Source: Sciurus carolinensis (lineage: Eukaryota; Chordata; Mammalia; Rodentia; Sciuridae). From it: a stretch of DNA of 64,000 nt. The notes under the pieces were generated by a model, which searched no databases, was not told where the DNA came from, and was given only the letters and a program-made list of their open reading frames with translations. The stretch spans positions 92,368,581 to 92,432,580 of the forward strand of contig NC_062225.1 of NCBI RefSeq assembly GCF_902686445.1, written 5' to 3'. Positions 35,333-48,206 of the stretch are shown here, piece by piece (the stretch's first letter is position 1; each line of letters starts with the position of its first letter). A program made the position numbers and the translations under genes.

Positions 35333-35950
35333 GTGTCCGTGGTCCCCAGCTAGGACCTGGGCGTACACCACAGCCAGTAACATTCTCCCACAACAACAGC
35401 AGTGACAGCGGGCAGCTTTGGGTGTGGCCTTTGAGCACTACAGCCTGCTGGCCTGTGCCTTAGTATCGGGATGTTCAAGGGCACACCCTTCGCCCAGCAC
35501 CCTGCATTGCTCTGCCCCCTTCTCCTGCCAACCTTGGCGAGGACCACCCTCCCCGCTTTCCAAGGAGGAGACTGCAGGCAGGGAAGGCAGGGTCCCTAGT
35601 CACCCAGCCAGCAAACTCTGACAAGGACACAAAAGGGAAAGACCCAGGTGCTGAGGTGAGCCAGCTCCTAAATGCCCTGAAGAGAGAACGAGGAGCCACA
35701 GGTGTGCCAGGTGATGCTGTGTCAGCTTCACCAACGATACACCTGGGTAGCCAGCGGGAAGGACTGTGGCCAGGGAGGCTCCCAGTGAGAGTCCAGAGGC
35801 GAAGCTCACAGGCCTGGACAGCAATGGCAGAGGTGGCATCCTGGAGGGGGGGCCTGTGGGAGGTGAGGTGCAGGTGTGGGGATCCCCTTAACAAGCCATC
35901 CCTGAACTCCTGGGAGAGATGTGACCACTGAGGGGAGAGGTGTGCAGGGT
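35333..35950. other. Unassigned GC-rich sequence
   Basis: A weak MIR-like trace ('ggtccctagtcacccagcca', 35591) may be present but is too short to call. Nothing else recognised. Confidence 0.35.
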
Positions 35951-36594
35951 GTCTCCAGTGTGAGAGGTCAGGCTGAGGGAGGTGGAGACCCTGGGGTCCA
36001 GGGTGATGGTCTCCAGGGTGAGAGGTCAGGCTGGGGGAGGTGGAGACCCTGGGGTTCAGGTGACCGTCTCCAGTGTGAGAGGTCAGGCTGAGGGAGGTGG
36101 AGGCCCTGGGGTCCAGGGTGATGGTCTCCAGTGTGAGAGGTCAGGCTGAGGGAGGTGGAGACCCTGGGGTCCAGGGTGATGGTCTCCAGGGTGAGAGGTC
36201 AGGCTGGGGGAGGTGGAGACCCTGGGGTCCAGGGTGATGGTCTCCAGGGTGAGAGGTCAGGCTGAGGGAGGTGGAGACCCAAGGGTCAGGATGACGGTGT
36301 CCAGTGTGAGAGGTCAGGCTCATAGGAGGTGGAGGCCCTTGGGTCAGGGTGATGGTCTCCAGTGTGAGAGGTCAGGCTGAGGGAGGTGGAGGCCCTGGGG
36401 TCCAGGGTGATGGTCTCCAGGGTGAGAGGTCAGGCTCATAGGAGGTGGAGGCCCTTGGGTCAGGGTGATGGTCTCCAGTGTGAGAGGTCAGGCTGAGGGA
36501 GGTGGAGTCCCTGGGATCCAGGGTGATGGTCTCCAGTGTGAGAGGTCAGGCGCATAGGAGGTGGAGGCCCTTGGGTCAGGGTGATGGTCTGCCA
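35951..36594. repeat. Minisatellite, 11 units of about 58 bp
   Basis: The unit runs from gtctccagtgtgagaggtca through ggctgagggaggtggag to ccctggggtccagggtgatg. Successive starts (35951, 36009 and so on) are 57-60 bp apart. I count 11 copies of gagaggtcagg. Two variant classes exist, one with 'ctgagggagg' (or 'ctgggggagg') and one with 'ctcataggagg' (units 7, 9 and, as 'cgcataggagg', 11), alternating at the right end. Every unit holds AGGTCA, the nuclear-receptor half-site hexamer, but in single copies about 58 bp apart. Confidence 0.96.
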
Positions 36595-37654
36595 CGTGGA
36601 GGGCATTCAGGATGGAGGGCAGCAGCCAGGACTGCTGGCACTTACGGTCACTTATGTGGTTTACTCACCTCACCTGCTGGTGCCGCCTTTCTGCCCTCAG
36701 GACACCAGATGGAGACGTGCACGGATCGACAGATTGAAGGACAATTGGACAGATGGATGGAGAAGCCAATGCCTATTAGGTATAAACCGCCCACCTAGGG
36801 GCGTCTGCCACAGCAACCCAATCCCACGGACATTCAGCCACTCCCTTCCCCTCTGCTGGGCCCACGTTCCCCACGGTACTTGCCCGTCTCAGAAGGTGCG
36901 AGAAGGCAGGAAGACAGGCATGCACTTGAGCATCGACGGGGTGTGGTATCATGGCAGGAAGCACTCCCCCAAAGACTGCCTGTCTGTTTCCACCGGAGCG
37001 GAAGGTGACTGGTCTTCCTTCCCACTCGGGTCATTGAAGTTTTCGCAAGATGAATGGACTGTGGGAACTCGTAACTCTCAGGAGCCCCTCTGCATGTGTT
37101 TTGTTGCTGTGGCAAGACCAAAACCAAAACAAGGATCCATGCAGTTAACTTCACCTGCAGCAGCAATGAATTGATCCTTAACATTACCTCTGGAGACTCA
37201 AACACGCTTTCCAGGTCTCACAACTTATGGTCAAACCTAAAAGAAATAACTGCATAAATGCAATTCACCTAAATCACTCAGCCACGACCTCACAGAGGAA
37301 CGCAGGGGACCCTGCCAATCAGCACCCCAACACTCAGATGTCATGTCAAGGACCTTGGGCCCTCCTCAAACTCCAGGGTGAAAAGCCACAAGTGCCAAGA
37401 GCTCCACAGGGCTCCTGGCTGGGGTTGGGTGCAGTCCTCTCATCAGCCGCCCCCAGCTCAGCGAGCAGCCAGGACTCAGACCCACACAAGCCCTTGCGGC
37501 CATGCTGACGAGCCTGAAAAGCAACACCATCACTTACAGCCTGCCGTGCAGGCAACAGCACTGCTGCAAAACAGAGAGCTTTTAAAAACGACATGCCTAA
37601 GGGAGAAAGCAAGCATGGCTCCACACAGCTGCCAACCAAGTCACAAGAGCATGT
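36595..37654. other. Unassigned sequence
   Basis: No repeat or gene recognised. The frame at 36581-37174 overlaps the minisatellite edge and has no domain. Confidence 0.4.
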
Positions 37655-37779
37655 TCCAGAGCCCTGGTGTGAGAACACGTGTGTGATGTGCAGTTCTCCA
37701 GAGCCCTGGTGTGAGAACACGTGTGTCACGTGCGGTACCCCAGAGTCCTGATTTGAGAACACGTGTGTACGTGCACTAG
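37655..37779. repeat. Tandem repeat, three units of 42 bp
   Basis: The unit starts ccagagccctggtgtgagaa and continues cacgtgtgtg. Starts are near 37656, 37698 and 37740. Each unit carries AACACGTGTGT, so CACGTG again occurs once per unit, with an extra one at about 37728 (tcacgtgcgg). Confidence 0.9.
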
Positions 37780-40129
37780 GGGCAGCTACTCCTGGGAAGG
37801 TCTACCAGGAGAGCTGGAGAGGCAGAGAGTGTGACGGAGGGGACAGAGCTCCCTGGGTGCACTGCCCTGGGGGTGAGGAGGCCTCACAGGCACTAAGGCC
37901 AACAGCAAGGGCGGAGGAAAGATGGGCACACCCCACACTCACACGGGCTACAGAAAGGCAAGCGTGTGCCAGGGATTGGGCGCCCCTGCCGTTGGGCAAC
38001 GTCTCCTGGCGTGCACATTACATGCCGCGTCATCGCACATAAGTCACTAGCCGATAGGAAGGAACTCAGCGTGCACGGAATGCTGGCCTGGTGCTGGGGA
38101 GCACCACGCACGTGCAGAGCGGGCGAGCTGCCGAGCTGAGCCACACGATGGGCCTGTGACCCCCTCGGGCAGCATGGAGGTGACACCTCCTCCTTTCTGT
38201 AGCAAAATGAATCAACGTGTTTAGAGGAGGTTCACTCTTCACAATACCCGCTAATAGCTCAACTGTCTCATGGCCATCTGGGCCCAGAACGGAGGACGTT
38301 TCACAGCAAACACTGAAAAATCAACCCAAAACAGGGGTGCTCAGAGAAAACCTCATGGCGTTAGCAAATCCCGACCCCAACTCTCCTGGGTCAGAGCCTG
38401 TTTCCTTGAGCTGAGAGGGATCGGGGTCTGTTCCACTCACTGGGACAATAAGTGGTGACAGCGGCTACTCCTGCAGCACCCACAGAACCCAGCACCCTTG
38501 GGTGGCACATCCATGGACGCCCCCTTCATCACAGGCCTGTGACGTGGAGTGGCAGAGACATCTGCTGTCCCAAGGCCACGCCTCCTCCCTTCCCAGCCCC
38601 CAGCAGACCCAGTCCCCAGTCTCCCTGTGACTGACAGCAAGGGAGCAGCAAGGGCTGTGCCATGTGCCCACCCCAGCCCTGGGACACCCACAGGCTTCCT
38701 CCACCAGGTTCCCGCCTGCTGGGGACATCACCGTGCTTGGCAGTAGAGCTCTACAAGGAGGGAGGTGGCCCATGCGCAGGTGCGGCTGCCCTGGAAGTGG
38801 ATGCAGCTAGAGACAGTGTCCTTAAAAGCCCACCAAGAGGCAGACAGGAGCAGACGGCCAGCTCACAGGAGCCAACACGTGCTGACTGCCCTGTGTCCTC
38901 TCTGTCAAGCACTGCCATCTGACCCTCACAGGTCCTGAGACCATGGTTTTCCTCCTCTGTGACCACACACCAACCTAAACCCACGCAGTGATGGGAGCAA
39001 TCCTGGGCTTGAAGCTGGACCCCATCTGTGCTGTGGTCATTTCCTTCCTGTGATCCTAGGTCATGACAGTTGTGTGCATTTTTTAAAGGCCTTCTTGGAC
39101 CCTTGTGAATAGAAGATAAATAAATAAGTATGGCATGACTTGGTAGAGGAGTCGATCTGTTCTGACGCTTAGGACTGGGGATTGCGGTCTGGCTGCTGAA
39201 CCGAGACTGCAAAGCAGTGGGAGCGATTGTCTAGAACAAGTGTGGATGCTCCTTCATCCTCCGAAATCACGTGGGCACGGGGTCAGGGACCCGTGAGAGC
39301 CAGCAGTTTTTGAGAACTCAGGTTATAAAGTTCTAGAAATTAGTGTCGAAGTTTCCTTGTCACTCCTGTCTCTGATAAAATAGCCCACATGTTCCCCAGG
39401 AGTGACAGGGGAAGCTCGGATCACCGGCCACCCCTGCCAGTCTCCCATCCCATGCACACTGCTGTTCCGTCAGAGATCACCGGGCCCCCTGGGAGAGCCT
39501 CGGAGTGCCGGGACAGCCTTGTGAGGTGGCCACGGCCACAGCTCCGGCACAGGCCTCTGGACACATGGTGGACACGGTGCTTTCCCTCCATGTCCTCCCT
39601 CTATAGTGAATGTCCTGAGATCTACAATGTACTCCAGGTGGGCCGCCCTGAGCTCTTACAGACACCACCTTGTTTCAAGATGATAAACCCAACATATGTC
39701 CATCTTTCCATCTCGACAGCTTCTACAGTGGACTTCATGGATGTAAGTCAAGATCAACATCCACGAAAATCATTTTGATAGAAAAGTACAAAATACTAAG
39801 CTAACCAGTCATTGTTTGTTCAAAAGGGTGTAACCCACAAAGGAATATTTAATTTTCAGACAGCAAATAATGCCTGGAGCAAAAACCAACTGGAAATTTG
39901 CTTTACAGAGAAGTGGAGCTTCTCCAGGAAAAATTAGGGCCCCTTCCAGGTTACAGGTTACAGGTTTGGTTCACAAACAAAATTTCCTCTTCATTCAGTG
40001 AATGAGTTTCCTCTTTTTCAGCTGGCTGAGTACCCATTCTTTGAAAGATACAAATCTCTCAAGTTCCTGAACTCACGTCTGGTTCAAGGGAAGTGGTTCC
40101 CCCAGTGTTTTTGCTAAGTAATAATAATA
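37780..40129. other. Unassigned sequence
   Basis: No repeat or gene recognised. 38440-38920 is GC-rich with overlapping chance frames. Confidence 0.4.
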
Positions 40130-41120
40130 TTTTCCTTATTTAGAGGAGTTAAAACTTTTTATTAGTTATATTAGTCACGCACAAAGCTGGAATGTCACAG
40201 GCACGTGCTCTGGCAGAGCTCCTCATGGAATTTTATAATAATAAGACTTGACATTTACTGTCACAGCCTTTCCATCTCCAAAACATTTCACACACATCAA
40301 TAAATGGTTGCCATCGACAAGGAGTTTGATATGCAGAATACCCCAGAGCTTCTCTGCCAGGCTGCCCAGCATTTACACACAACCCCTGGATGAGATTTCC
40401 CAACCCCAGGAACTGTCTACCCTCCTGACCCCAGGCATCCACGACCTTCGGTCTGTGCTCCCCAGAGCTTCTCAATGAGATTGCCATTTGGGTGAGCTGA
40501 GCCCCTCATCTTGACTTCAACAATACATAATAAACCCAGCTACTGGGATGATTTAATAACAAACAAATAGCAGAAGAATGATCATCAATATGAAAATTGC
40601 TGTTGAACTCCAAATTTCTGGTTCCGTTTACAATTGTAGCTCGCACAGTTACATAAAGACACCCTTGCTCATCTGGTTTCAGACACTTGTGGGGCTCCAG
40701 CCCTAACAGATCATTTAGAATACAGATTTTGAAACCTTGAGAGCAAGAGGAAGCCCTGGGCTGTGTGGCCATTCCCCACAGTTTCCTGGGAGCCAGCACC
40801 TTGGAGAACTGGAGTTACAAAGCCCTAGGAGTTGAAAAGCCGAAAAATCAGTTGTTGATAATATCTCCAATATTGTATCTCCTATTTTTCTGAAGCTCAA
40901 GTAAAATGGGAAGATTTAGCGATGGGAGATTAAACAAAGATTTCTGGTACCCCGAGTTAGAGAACACACAGCCACTGTAATCTGCCAGCTGCAAGGCCCT
41001 GGGAAAGCGGCCTGCGTGATGCAGTGAGATGAGAGCCACTTTTTACAGACAGAATGGACTACACCAACATTAGTGTCCACAGAAAGTCTAAGGTGTACTG
41101 ATATCATCGTCTGTGTACTA
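40130..41120. promoter_or_regulatory. Moderately AT-rich unique block, weak enhancer candidate
   Basis: Includes AAACTTTTTATTAGTTATATTAG (about 40150), 'gggatgatttaataacaaac' (40547), 'gaatgatcatcaatatg' (40577) and 'gttgttgataatatctccaa' (40851), with no repeat signature and no frame of note. The motif density is lower than at 25230-25990. Conservation is untested. Confidence 0.15.
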
Positions 41121-43414
41121 CAAATTTTCTTCTAATGCAAGGTTAGAGGTTTTTCCTTCCCTAGCATAGAAAAACATATATGTCCTTCCCTGGGCCCTGC
41201 TTTGTCTGCTAAAGACAAGCTGTTTGGTGCCTCTTGCAGTCTGCCCTTCTGAGTAAAGAACCTCTGAGCTGGGCGTGCTCCATAGAGCCACGTAGCGAGA
41301 TCCAGATGAGCCTGTAGGAAGCCCAGAGATAGGCCTCTCCAGCTCCATGGACACTTTCATCTTTCAGATGATGAGTTCTGAGCTTCACATATCTCTTCTC
41401 GAGGTGCCTAAGAGAGGACGCTGGCTGGTTGTATCTCAGGAGTGAGGAATCGCAGAGCAAAGAGTCAGTCCAGGCGTCTTACTGAAACTGAATGAAGGAG
41501 GGCGATCGGCAGGGGGCTTGCAGGGACCCTGCTTCCTCCTGTATCTCCTCCCTGGCATGTGGCAGCTCTCCAGACGCTTAATCTGGCATTCAATCACAAA
41601 TAATGGTTCTATTGAGTTCTGCCAAGTCAATACTTCTTACACTGTTTAATTCAGGCAAAGTTCCTGTAGAAAGCATTCTGTTTGTTTTTGCTTTCAAAGT
41701 CTGTTCAGTTAAATCAGATTTACAAGGTTATGCTATTCCCAAGCCGCTTCAGAGAACTCTCTTATCTGGTATTCTGTCGTTGCTGAGAAATACGCCTGCC
41801 AAGCTAAGTAGCATTTTCTTACAGGAATAAAATATTAATGTGGTCAAATGCTTACACACAGGCCTCCCAGGGGCTATCACTAAGCATCAACATCACTGGG
41901 CCACCCAGGTGCCAGGCCACAAGCTAGTTATTCTAATTCTTTGCAGAATCTAGAAAGATGAAGAAAACAACATTTTCAGGTACCTCCCAACCTAAAAACA
42001 ATGAGCAGGACATGAAATCCGGCTGCCTCATTGTAAGTGGTGAATGACAATCTTCTTGTACCTGCAATTTCAGGTCCAGAGAGAAGAGCGTGAGGTGGGA
42101 GGGAGTTATTACACACTTATGACTCTTTCTCATGTTATAAAACCCACAACTCTCATTGCAGAAAAAGAAGGGACAAGTCAAAAGAAAATTAAAATACGAC
42201 CCAAGCAGCCTGTGTTGGCACCTCAGTAAGCCTTTCCACACAGACTTTTATGTTCATGCAGACATGTTCTTACCAAACTGGGACTGTAATGGAAATGATA
42301 TTTTACAGCCCATTTTACCTTTTTAATGGATGACTTTGTGAAAAACTATGTCAATAAATATTCGTCTATAAAATTTTAAGTGCTCAGATAGAATTTCAGT
42401 ATATAGGTGGGCCATACTTATTCAATCATTTCCATATCATTAGATACTTAGAAAATCCCCAATTTCAAATATTATGCACAAAGTAAAATTTAAAGTTTTT
42501 CTTTAAGTCTTCATTAGTTCCGGAGGATAATGCCCAGTCATGGCCTGCACGGTACATCACTAATACTTCCAGTGATCAGAGTCTTCCAGAAAAACTGGGC
42601 CAACTCACCTGACCCTCCCTCTATGCTGCAGATGACCCCCGTATTTACCAGTGTGGACAGCAAGAAATGCCAACCCCACTGGGCTGATCTTCACCTGCCT
42701 ACTAGGGAGCCAGGCTCCCTGTGCTGTCTCCAGAGGCTGTGGACCCACGTGGGCACAGTGTTGCACCACAGGGCAGTGCAACCCCTCGGCAGGGAGCCTT
42801 TCTCTTTCCCGTGCCCCACACTCAAGTCTAGAATCACTAAGCCCCAAGCTCTACGAGGTGGGCCTGCCACGGGCTCTGGAGGGTCTCAACGCAGGAGAAA
42901 GTTAGATACTTAGCTAAATGTCTAAGGACCTTTGAGGACTAGAAGGATGTTCTTAAACCAACTCTGAGATCAGAAACGTGGAGGGAACTGTCACAGGCAG
43001 ACTCCTGTCCCCAGATGCCCGTGGGGCCTGACCCTGGCCACGTGGGGCCACGAGAGGGCTCGCCCAGTGCCACCAGACATGTGCTTTCCCTCACCGCACT
43101 GCAGCACAGGTAAGAGCTGCTGCTGAGGAGCCTGACCCTCCTGCTGCCAGGCCTGTCCTGCGGGCCTCCCGGCTGGAGCGAGGGTACCGGACCTGCAGCT
43201 CGGGTCCGAGTCCAGCCGCGGCTCCTCTCGTTTTCCTCCCCGTCAGCCAGGAGCAGCCGCTGCCCCTGGCATAGAGGCAACTTCCCACCCAGAAAGCATT
43301 TGCCCAAGAGCACATGCTCCTGCCTGCTGCCTCCTGTCTTCACCAAGGGCGGCAGTCTCCTGCCTCAGGTTTCAGGATGAGAGTGTCACTCACGAACGCT
43401 GCCCCTCTCTGTCT

Positions 43415-43418
<4 letters not shown>
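41121..43418. other. Unassigned sequence
   Basis: No repeat family is named with confidence. 42290-42500 is AT-rich and may be an old LINE tail. 42930-43400 is GC-rich with chance frames on both strands. Confidence 0.4.

Positions 43419-43445
<27 letters not shown>
43419..43445. repeat. (AC)n microsatellite
   Basis: Thirteen and a half uninterrupted AC units, likely polymorphic. Confidence 0.99.
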
Positions 43446-43446
<1 letters not shown>

Positions 43447-45639
43447 CTGAATACAGCATCAATGAGTTGTATAGTTCAAAAATGTGTCTATATGTATTGT
43501 AAAATGAAAAAATATACTGTTAAAATATACACAGCTGCTTCGAAAACACGTCACTGTATGGTAAACACAACTGGACTTGCTCGCCTGAGAACCTGCTAGA
43601 GGTTTGGCTCACCGGCGTGACCGAGGCTCTCTGCAGTCCTTCCTTTCTCCATGTGAGTCCTGTCTTTCCCGAGTGGCCGAGTCAATCAGTCTGAAGTGAC
43701 ACACAGTACTGAATAAGTGGGCATGACTCATGCGTCATCCTGGATCCTGCACAGCCACAGCTCAGCCCCATGAGGCCGGCGAGCACACGCGTGCACACGG
43801 CAACTGCTGTGTCTGACCAAGGCCGGGAGTCACGCGGAGGAGAGGCCACCCTCCCTGGGATGCCCCCTTGCTCCTGATGGGAAGAGCGTCTCGCCTCACA
43901 GGGGCACTGCTTCCGTTGGAGGGAAGCCGGCAGGTCCGGCTCTCTGCAGTTTTATTTATTTGATTGCTTTTCATTAAATACTTCTGCTTAGAACATTCCT
44001 GACATCTGCTTTGCACTATCTCAGCAGACTTCAACCAGCAGAAGGAAAATAACTCTTGTATAAACTGGTCCAAAAAAAACGCGGAGGCACCAGCCCTGGG
44101 CACCAGGCTGGGCGGGCAAACGCAGGCTGTTTAGTCTGTACAGTGGGGGGCTGGCCAGGGGGCGACGGCTCTCCAGAGGGCCATAAAGCAAGGCCTGGGG
44201 TGCTGGAGAATCCAGCACTCAGCGTTCAAATGTAAACGGGGAGTGGGGTTTACACTGAGCAGCAGGAGACCACCCAAGAAAGGCCGCAGAGCCGCGAGCA
44301 GCCGGAGCAGCCCAACAAGCCGGAGTCCAAACACCCATGTGGGGCCGCGGGTGCCCTGGGGGTGCAGACCCGGCTGCAGGTCTGCTTTGTGTCTTCTCCC
44401 TGGTTTCACCCAGGGACTTCTGCCTGGGTGCTGGAGAAACTGCCTCCAGTCCTCCAGGGTCTGTTCTCCTGCTGTCCGAGGCTGCTCATGCCCAAGAAGG
44501 GGTGCGGGAAGAGGGGGCTGCCCTGCACAGTGCTGATTATTAGTGATTAACCAGCGTTAGCATTCATCCATGACCAATTTCTCATTAGGAACACCTCCTT
44601 ATCACTTGTTATAATTTTGACAGTACGTTGTACGTCTACACTGATATCATCTGATATCTTGATGTATTCTAGGTATTGTTCCGCTAACAATTGCCTATCC
44701 TTGTCTTGTGCGATACATCTGGTCACACGTGTAGATGTGTGTATCACGTGGAGATGGGTGATGCGTCAGGTGTATGTGACACTTCATTCAATATAAAACA
44801 TGACTTCATATTACGTGTCTTTATGTGTACAGCACCATGCTGGCACATATTACTACAATTAATTGGAAGTGGCTGTTATCAGAGGTCATGATTCACCGTT
44901 GTTCTCATTGCTGACCTCAGTGTCCCACGTGGGTTTGGGAATGATGGTCACACAGGTTCCCGCAGTAGAGGTTCATGACAGAGACTGAGTGCAACCGTTT
45001 TTAGTTTTGAAATGGTTCTGGGGCTTTCCCAGGGGGCTCTCTTTGGCTACATCCCTTCACTTGCAGATCCTTCCTTCACAAAAATGGCCAGGAAGGCAAA
45101 AGGGGCCACGGAGCTGAAGCAATGGTTCTGACCCCATCACAGATGGCCGCGCACCCAGACGGGTCTGCCTGAGACACAGGGGAGCCAGCTGCACATTCCG
45201 CGTGCCCCAGGCCGCCTCGCCAGCAGTGGGCGGTGCTGAGGACTCGAGACCCGGCCGAGCCAGCGGGCGGCGGCTGGCTCTGCCTCAGCAGGCCCAGCCG
45301 GACCCCCGCCCTTCCCAGGACTGCCCCACGCGCCAGGCACGTCACGTGGCCTCCGTGACGCTCCATACAGAGGAGGGAACGGCTGATTGCTGCAGGGCCC
45401 CGCCGGGGATCCGGGACGCAGGAGGAAGATGCGCTTGTGCACAGTGGCGGGCTCGCTTGGACATATCGCACGTGTGTGGGGCTCCACTCGCTCCCTTGCA
45501 GTCCCAGGGCCCCGCTTCCCTCTCCTGCTCCTCCCTTCTTCCTTCACTGGCCTTCCCTCAGCCTCCGTCTGTTCTTAATGGGTGCGTCACAGACGTGCAC
45601 AAGGCGGATTCGCGGCGGAGCACTTACGCGCTCACCTAG
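43446..45639. other. Unassigned sequence, CpG-richer at 45130-45430
   Basis: No repeat or gene. 45130-45430 has frequent CG dinucleotides (ccgcctcgcc, ccggccgagc, gggcggcgg) but no frame or promoter element that I can support. Confidence 0.35.
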
Positions 45640-45905
45640 CAAGATTCTGTGATGTCCACCCAGGTTTCCGCCCTTCCGTCCTTCCTCCCGCTCACTGCTT
45701 CTTCCGCTCCACTGATCGTCCCTGTGTCCACACGACATCGACCCCCCACTTTGCCCCTTGTTTTATTCTAGCTTCTTTCTGAGAGAAAAGACCCGAGCCT
45801 GACTTTCTGAGTCTGGCTTATTTCACTCAGCATGATGTTCTCCGGCTCCATCCATTTGCCAGCAAGTTACATAATTTCATTCTTCTTTGGAGTTTTACTT
45901 AGACA
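45640..45905 (-). mobile_element. LINE-1 3' end with ORF2 C-terminus, minus strand
   Basis: Reversed L1: diverged polypyrimidine 3' UTR (about 45660-45720), then 'ctggcttatttcactcagca' (45812), 'tgatgttctccggctccatc' (45832) and 'atttgccagcaagttacata' (45854), the reverse complement of the region encoding the last ORF2 residues. It matches the end of the plus-strand copy near 12740-12800. The copy is 5'-truncated. Confidence 0.75.
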
Positions 45906-47004
45906 CAAAGATGTGCTTTTTTGTTTTAACCTGAACTCCTCTTTTTCCCCACAAAAATATGCCCATTATATGCCCAGAGTAAAAGCCATCTTCATAAGGG
46001 ATTTAGACTGTTTGAATCCCCCATCAAATCTAGAGCCTCTGCGGCTACGTTCAGGCACATGCGTGAGGGTCCCTCCAGGAATTCCAAAGGCCAGGGCCAT
46101 TGACCTCTGAGGGTCTCTCAAGGGCACCTTTGGCTCTGAGTGGAAACTCCGCTTTCCATAGTGATGGAGGAGTAAAAAGATTCACAGCTCATCTGGAGTT
46201 AATCACAGAACCAAAAGTGGGCGTGGACGCCACATTCTTATCGACATGGCAGATCAAGTGGCCATGTCCGCCCAGCCTGAAGATCGCTGGCTTCCCACAG
46301 AAACAGCAGGGGAAGGTAGTGCCACAGCTCGAGTGTTCAAGAAAAGAAAAGGAGCTTCAGACTCCCCTGTCGGCTGGCCGGCTGACCAACTGAGGATTCT
46401 AAAGACACAAAGACACGTAACATCTTCCACACAAGCGAGGAAGAGAAATTAGGTGTAAAACCACTAGCCTGCATGACGTGCCTCCGCTGACCTGGGCACA
46501 GAGGGCACCACTGAGTGACAGGGAGGAACCCGAAGGGCCAGCCATGGCCCAGCTGGCTCTGCCCAGTGTTCCTGGACTGCTGCAGATGGTCACTGCCCCT
46601 CACCCCTCAGGACAGAGCATGGGTCCCATGGCCTAAATTTGCTACTTTATGCCACAATTTTAATTATCCTCATTTTTAATAAAAACAATCGTGCTTCAAG
46701 TTTATATGCTAGGCTTTCCACCGAACTTAATGGAATGAATCCAGTGGACCCCTTCTCTTCTCCCAGAGCCATTTGTTAACTGAAGTCTGGGCCTCAGCAC
46801 TGACGCTGCCCTCTTCCCCTCGTCAGGAAGTGCCCAGCGCGATTCGCTATCAGTCTCTGATTCCATGGCCCAGGTCGCCAAGCGCCAGCGCTGGCGCAGG
46901 GAGGATGGAGACCCAGCCAACGGCCCGAGCACGTGGACGAGCTGAGAAGTCGACAGTGACCCTCTCCCCACAGGGAACGGGAAAGAGGGGCGAGGGAAGC
47001 CGAC
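45906..47004. other. Unassigned sequence
   Basis: No repeat or gene recognised. The minus-strand frame 46702-47724 crosses this and the next array, and is explained there. Confidence 0.4.
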
Positions 47005-47441
47005 CGCCCGAGCACACGGCGCCACCCAAGCACACGGCACCGCCGGAGCACATGGCGTCACCTGAGCACACGGTACCACCCACACGGTACCACCCGAGCA
47101 CACGGCGCTGCCCAAGAACATGGTACCACCCAAGCACAGGGCACCACCTGAGCACATGGCACTACCCAAGCACACGGCACCACCCGCACGGTACCACCCG
47201 AGCACACGGCGCTGCCCAAGAACATGGTACCACCCGAGCACAGGACACCACCTGAGCACATGGCACCACCCAAGCACACGGTGCCACCTGAGCGCACAGT
47301 ACTGCCCGCACGGTACCACCCACAGGGTACCACCGGAGCACGTGCCGCCCGAGCACACAGCACCGCCCGAGCACAAGGCACCGCCCGAGCACAAGGCACC
47401 GCCCGAGCACAAGGCACCGCCCGAGCACAAGGCACCGCCCG
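47005..47441. repeat. 18-bp minisatellite with a 104-bp higher-order repeat
   Basis: Degenerate units of gagcacacggcaccaccc (about 25 by estimate). The right end (about 47370-47441) is an almost perfect run of cccgagcacaaggcaccg. A larger block containing gcgctgcccaagaacatgg repeats at 47105 and 47209, a 104-bp shift, showing that part of the array duplicated as a block. Because 18 is divisible by three, several frames stay open: Glu/Lys-His-Thr-Ala-Pro-Pro on the plus strand and Gly-Gly-Ala-Leu-Cys-Ser on the minus strand. This explains the 340-codon minus frame 46702-47724, which is not supported as a gene. Confidence 0.93.
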
Positions 47442-48141
47442 CACTGCGCTGGCTTGAGGGGAGGGCCGCTGCGCGCACTATGAGGGTCTCCAAGTTTCCC
47501 CTCCTGAGATCCACCATCGCGCCTCTCTCCAAACCCACGCACCCAGCCGGGAGGTGATCTAAACGTGACCCCAACTCCCCGAGGCTTTGCCTCTGTTTCC
47601 TGTCCACCCCTCGTCTGGTGGCTGTCACACCCGGGCAGGCAGCACTCTCAGCGTGGGACACTTCGGAAGGATTCCGATTGCTGACGACTTGAAGCTGAGA
47701 ACCCAGAGCCTTCTCATGCTCCATGACGGCCTATGGTGATGACATGGGCGCACATGTGTGACCTAAGCAGAGGTCAGGCTGGAGGACAGCGCTCCAGCCA
47801 GAGAGGACAGCGTATTAGCCGGCGAGGTGACTCCACGTCTGCCCCGTGGCTGGAGACGAAGGCTGAGGCTGGAAGGCAGGCTCGTGGGCAGCGACGTGGA
47901 TGGGGAAGGGCCGAGTCTGGACTGGGCAGGATGGCCAGTAAGTAGCACGTCAGGGGCCAAGTTGTCAGGATGTGGCCCAGCTCTTCCATGAGTGGGTCAG
48001 TCCTGGGGCTGCACAGCAGCCAGACTGAACAGAGGAGGCGGGACACAGGGCTCCTCTGACCAGCCATCCTGCTAGGGGCTGGTCGCAGGTGGGAGAAAGG
48101 CCCGGGGCTTCATTCTCTGTGTCCACCGAGGCCCCAGGTGT
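47442..48141. other. Unassigned sequence
   Basis: No repeat or gene recognised. Confidence 0.4.
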
Positions 48142-48206
48142 TCAGCGGGGCAGGTGGAGGCAGGAGGAGAGGAGGTCAGCGGGGCAGGTGGAGGCAGGAG
48201 GAGAGG
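48142..48206. repeat. Tandem duplication, 34-bp unit
   Basis: tcagcggggcaggtggaggc followed by aggaggagagg occurs at 48142 and again at 48176, nearly identical. Confidence 0.9.

Noticed and set aside
35951..36594. Nuclear-receptor response element array
   Set aside because: The AGGTCA hexamers are single and about 58 bp apart, not paired as direct or inverted repeats with short spacers. A tandem-repeat origin is enough.
46702..47724. 340-codon minus-strand frame as a repeat protein
   Set aside because: Its central part is the 18-bp minisatellite, which stays open because 18 is divisible by three. The ends have no domain and no transcript evidence is visible.
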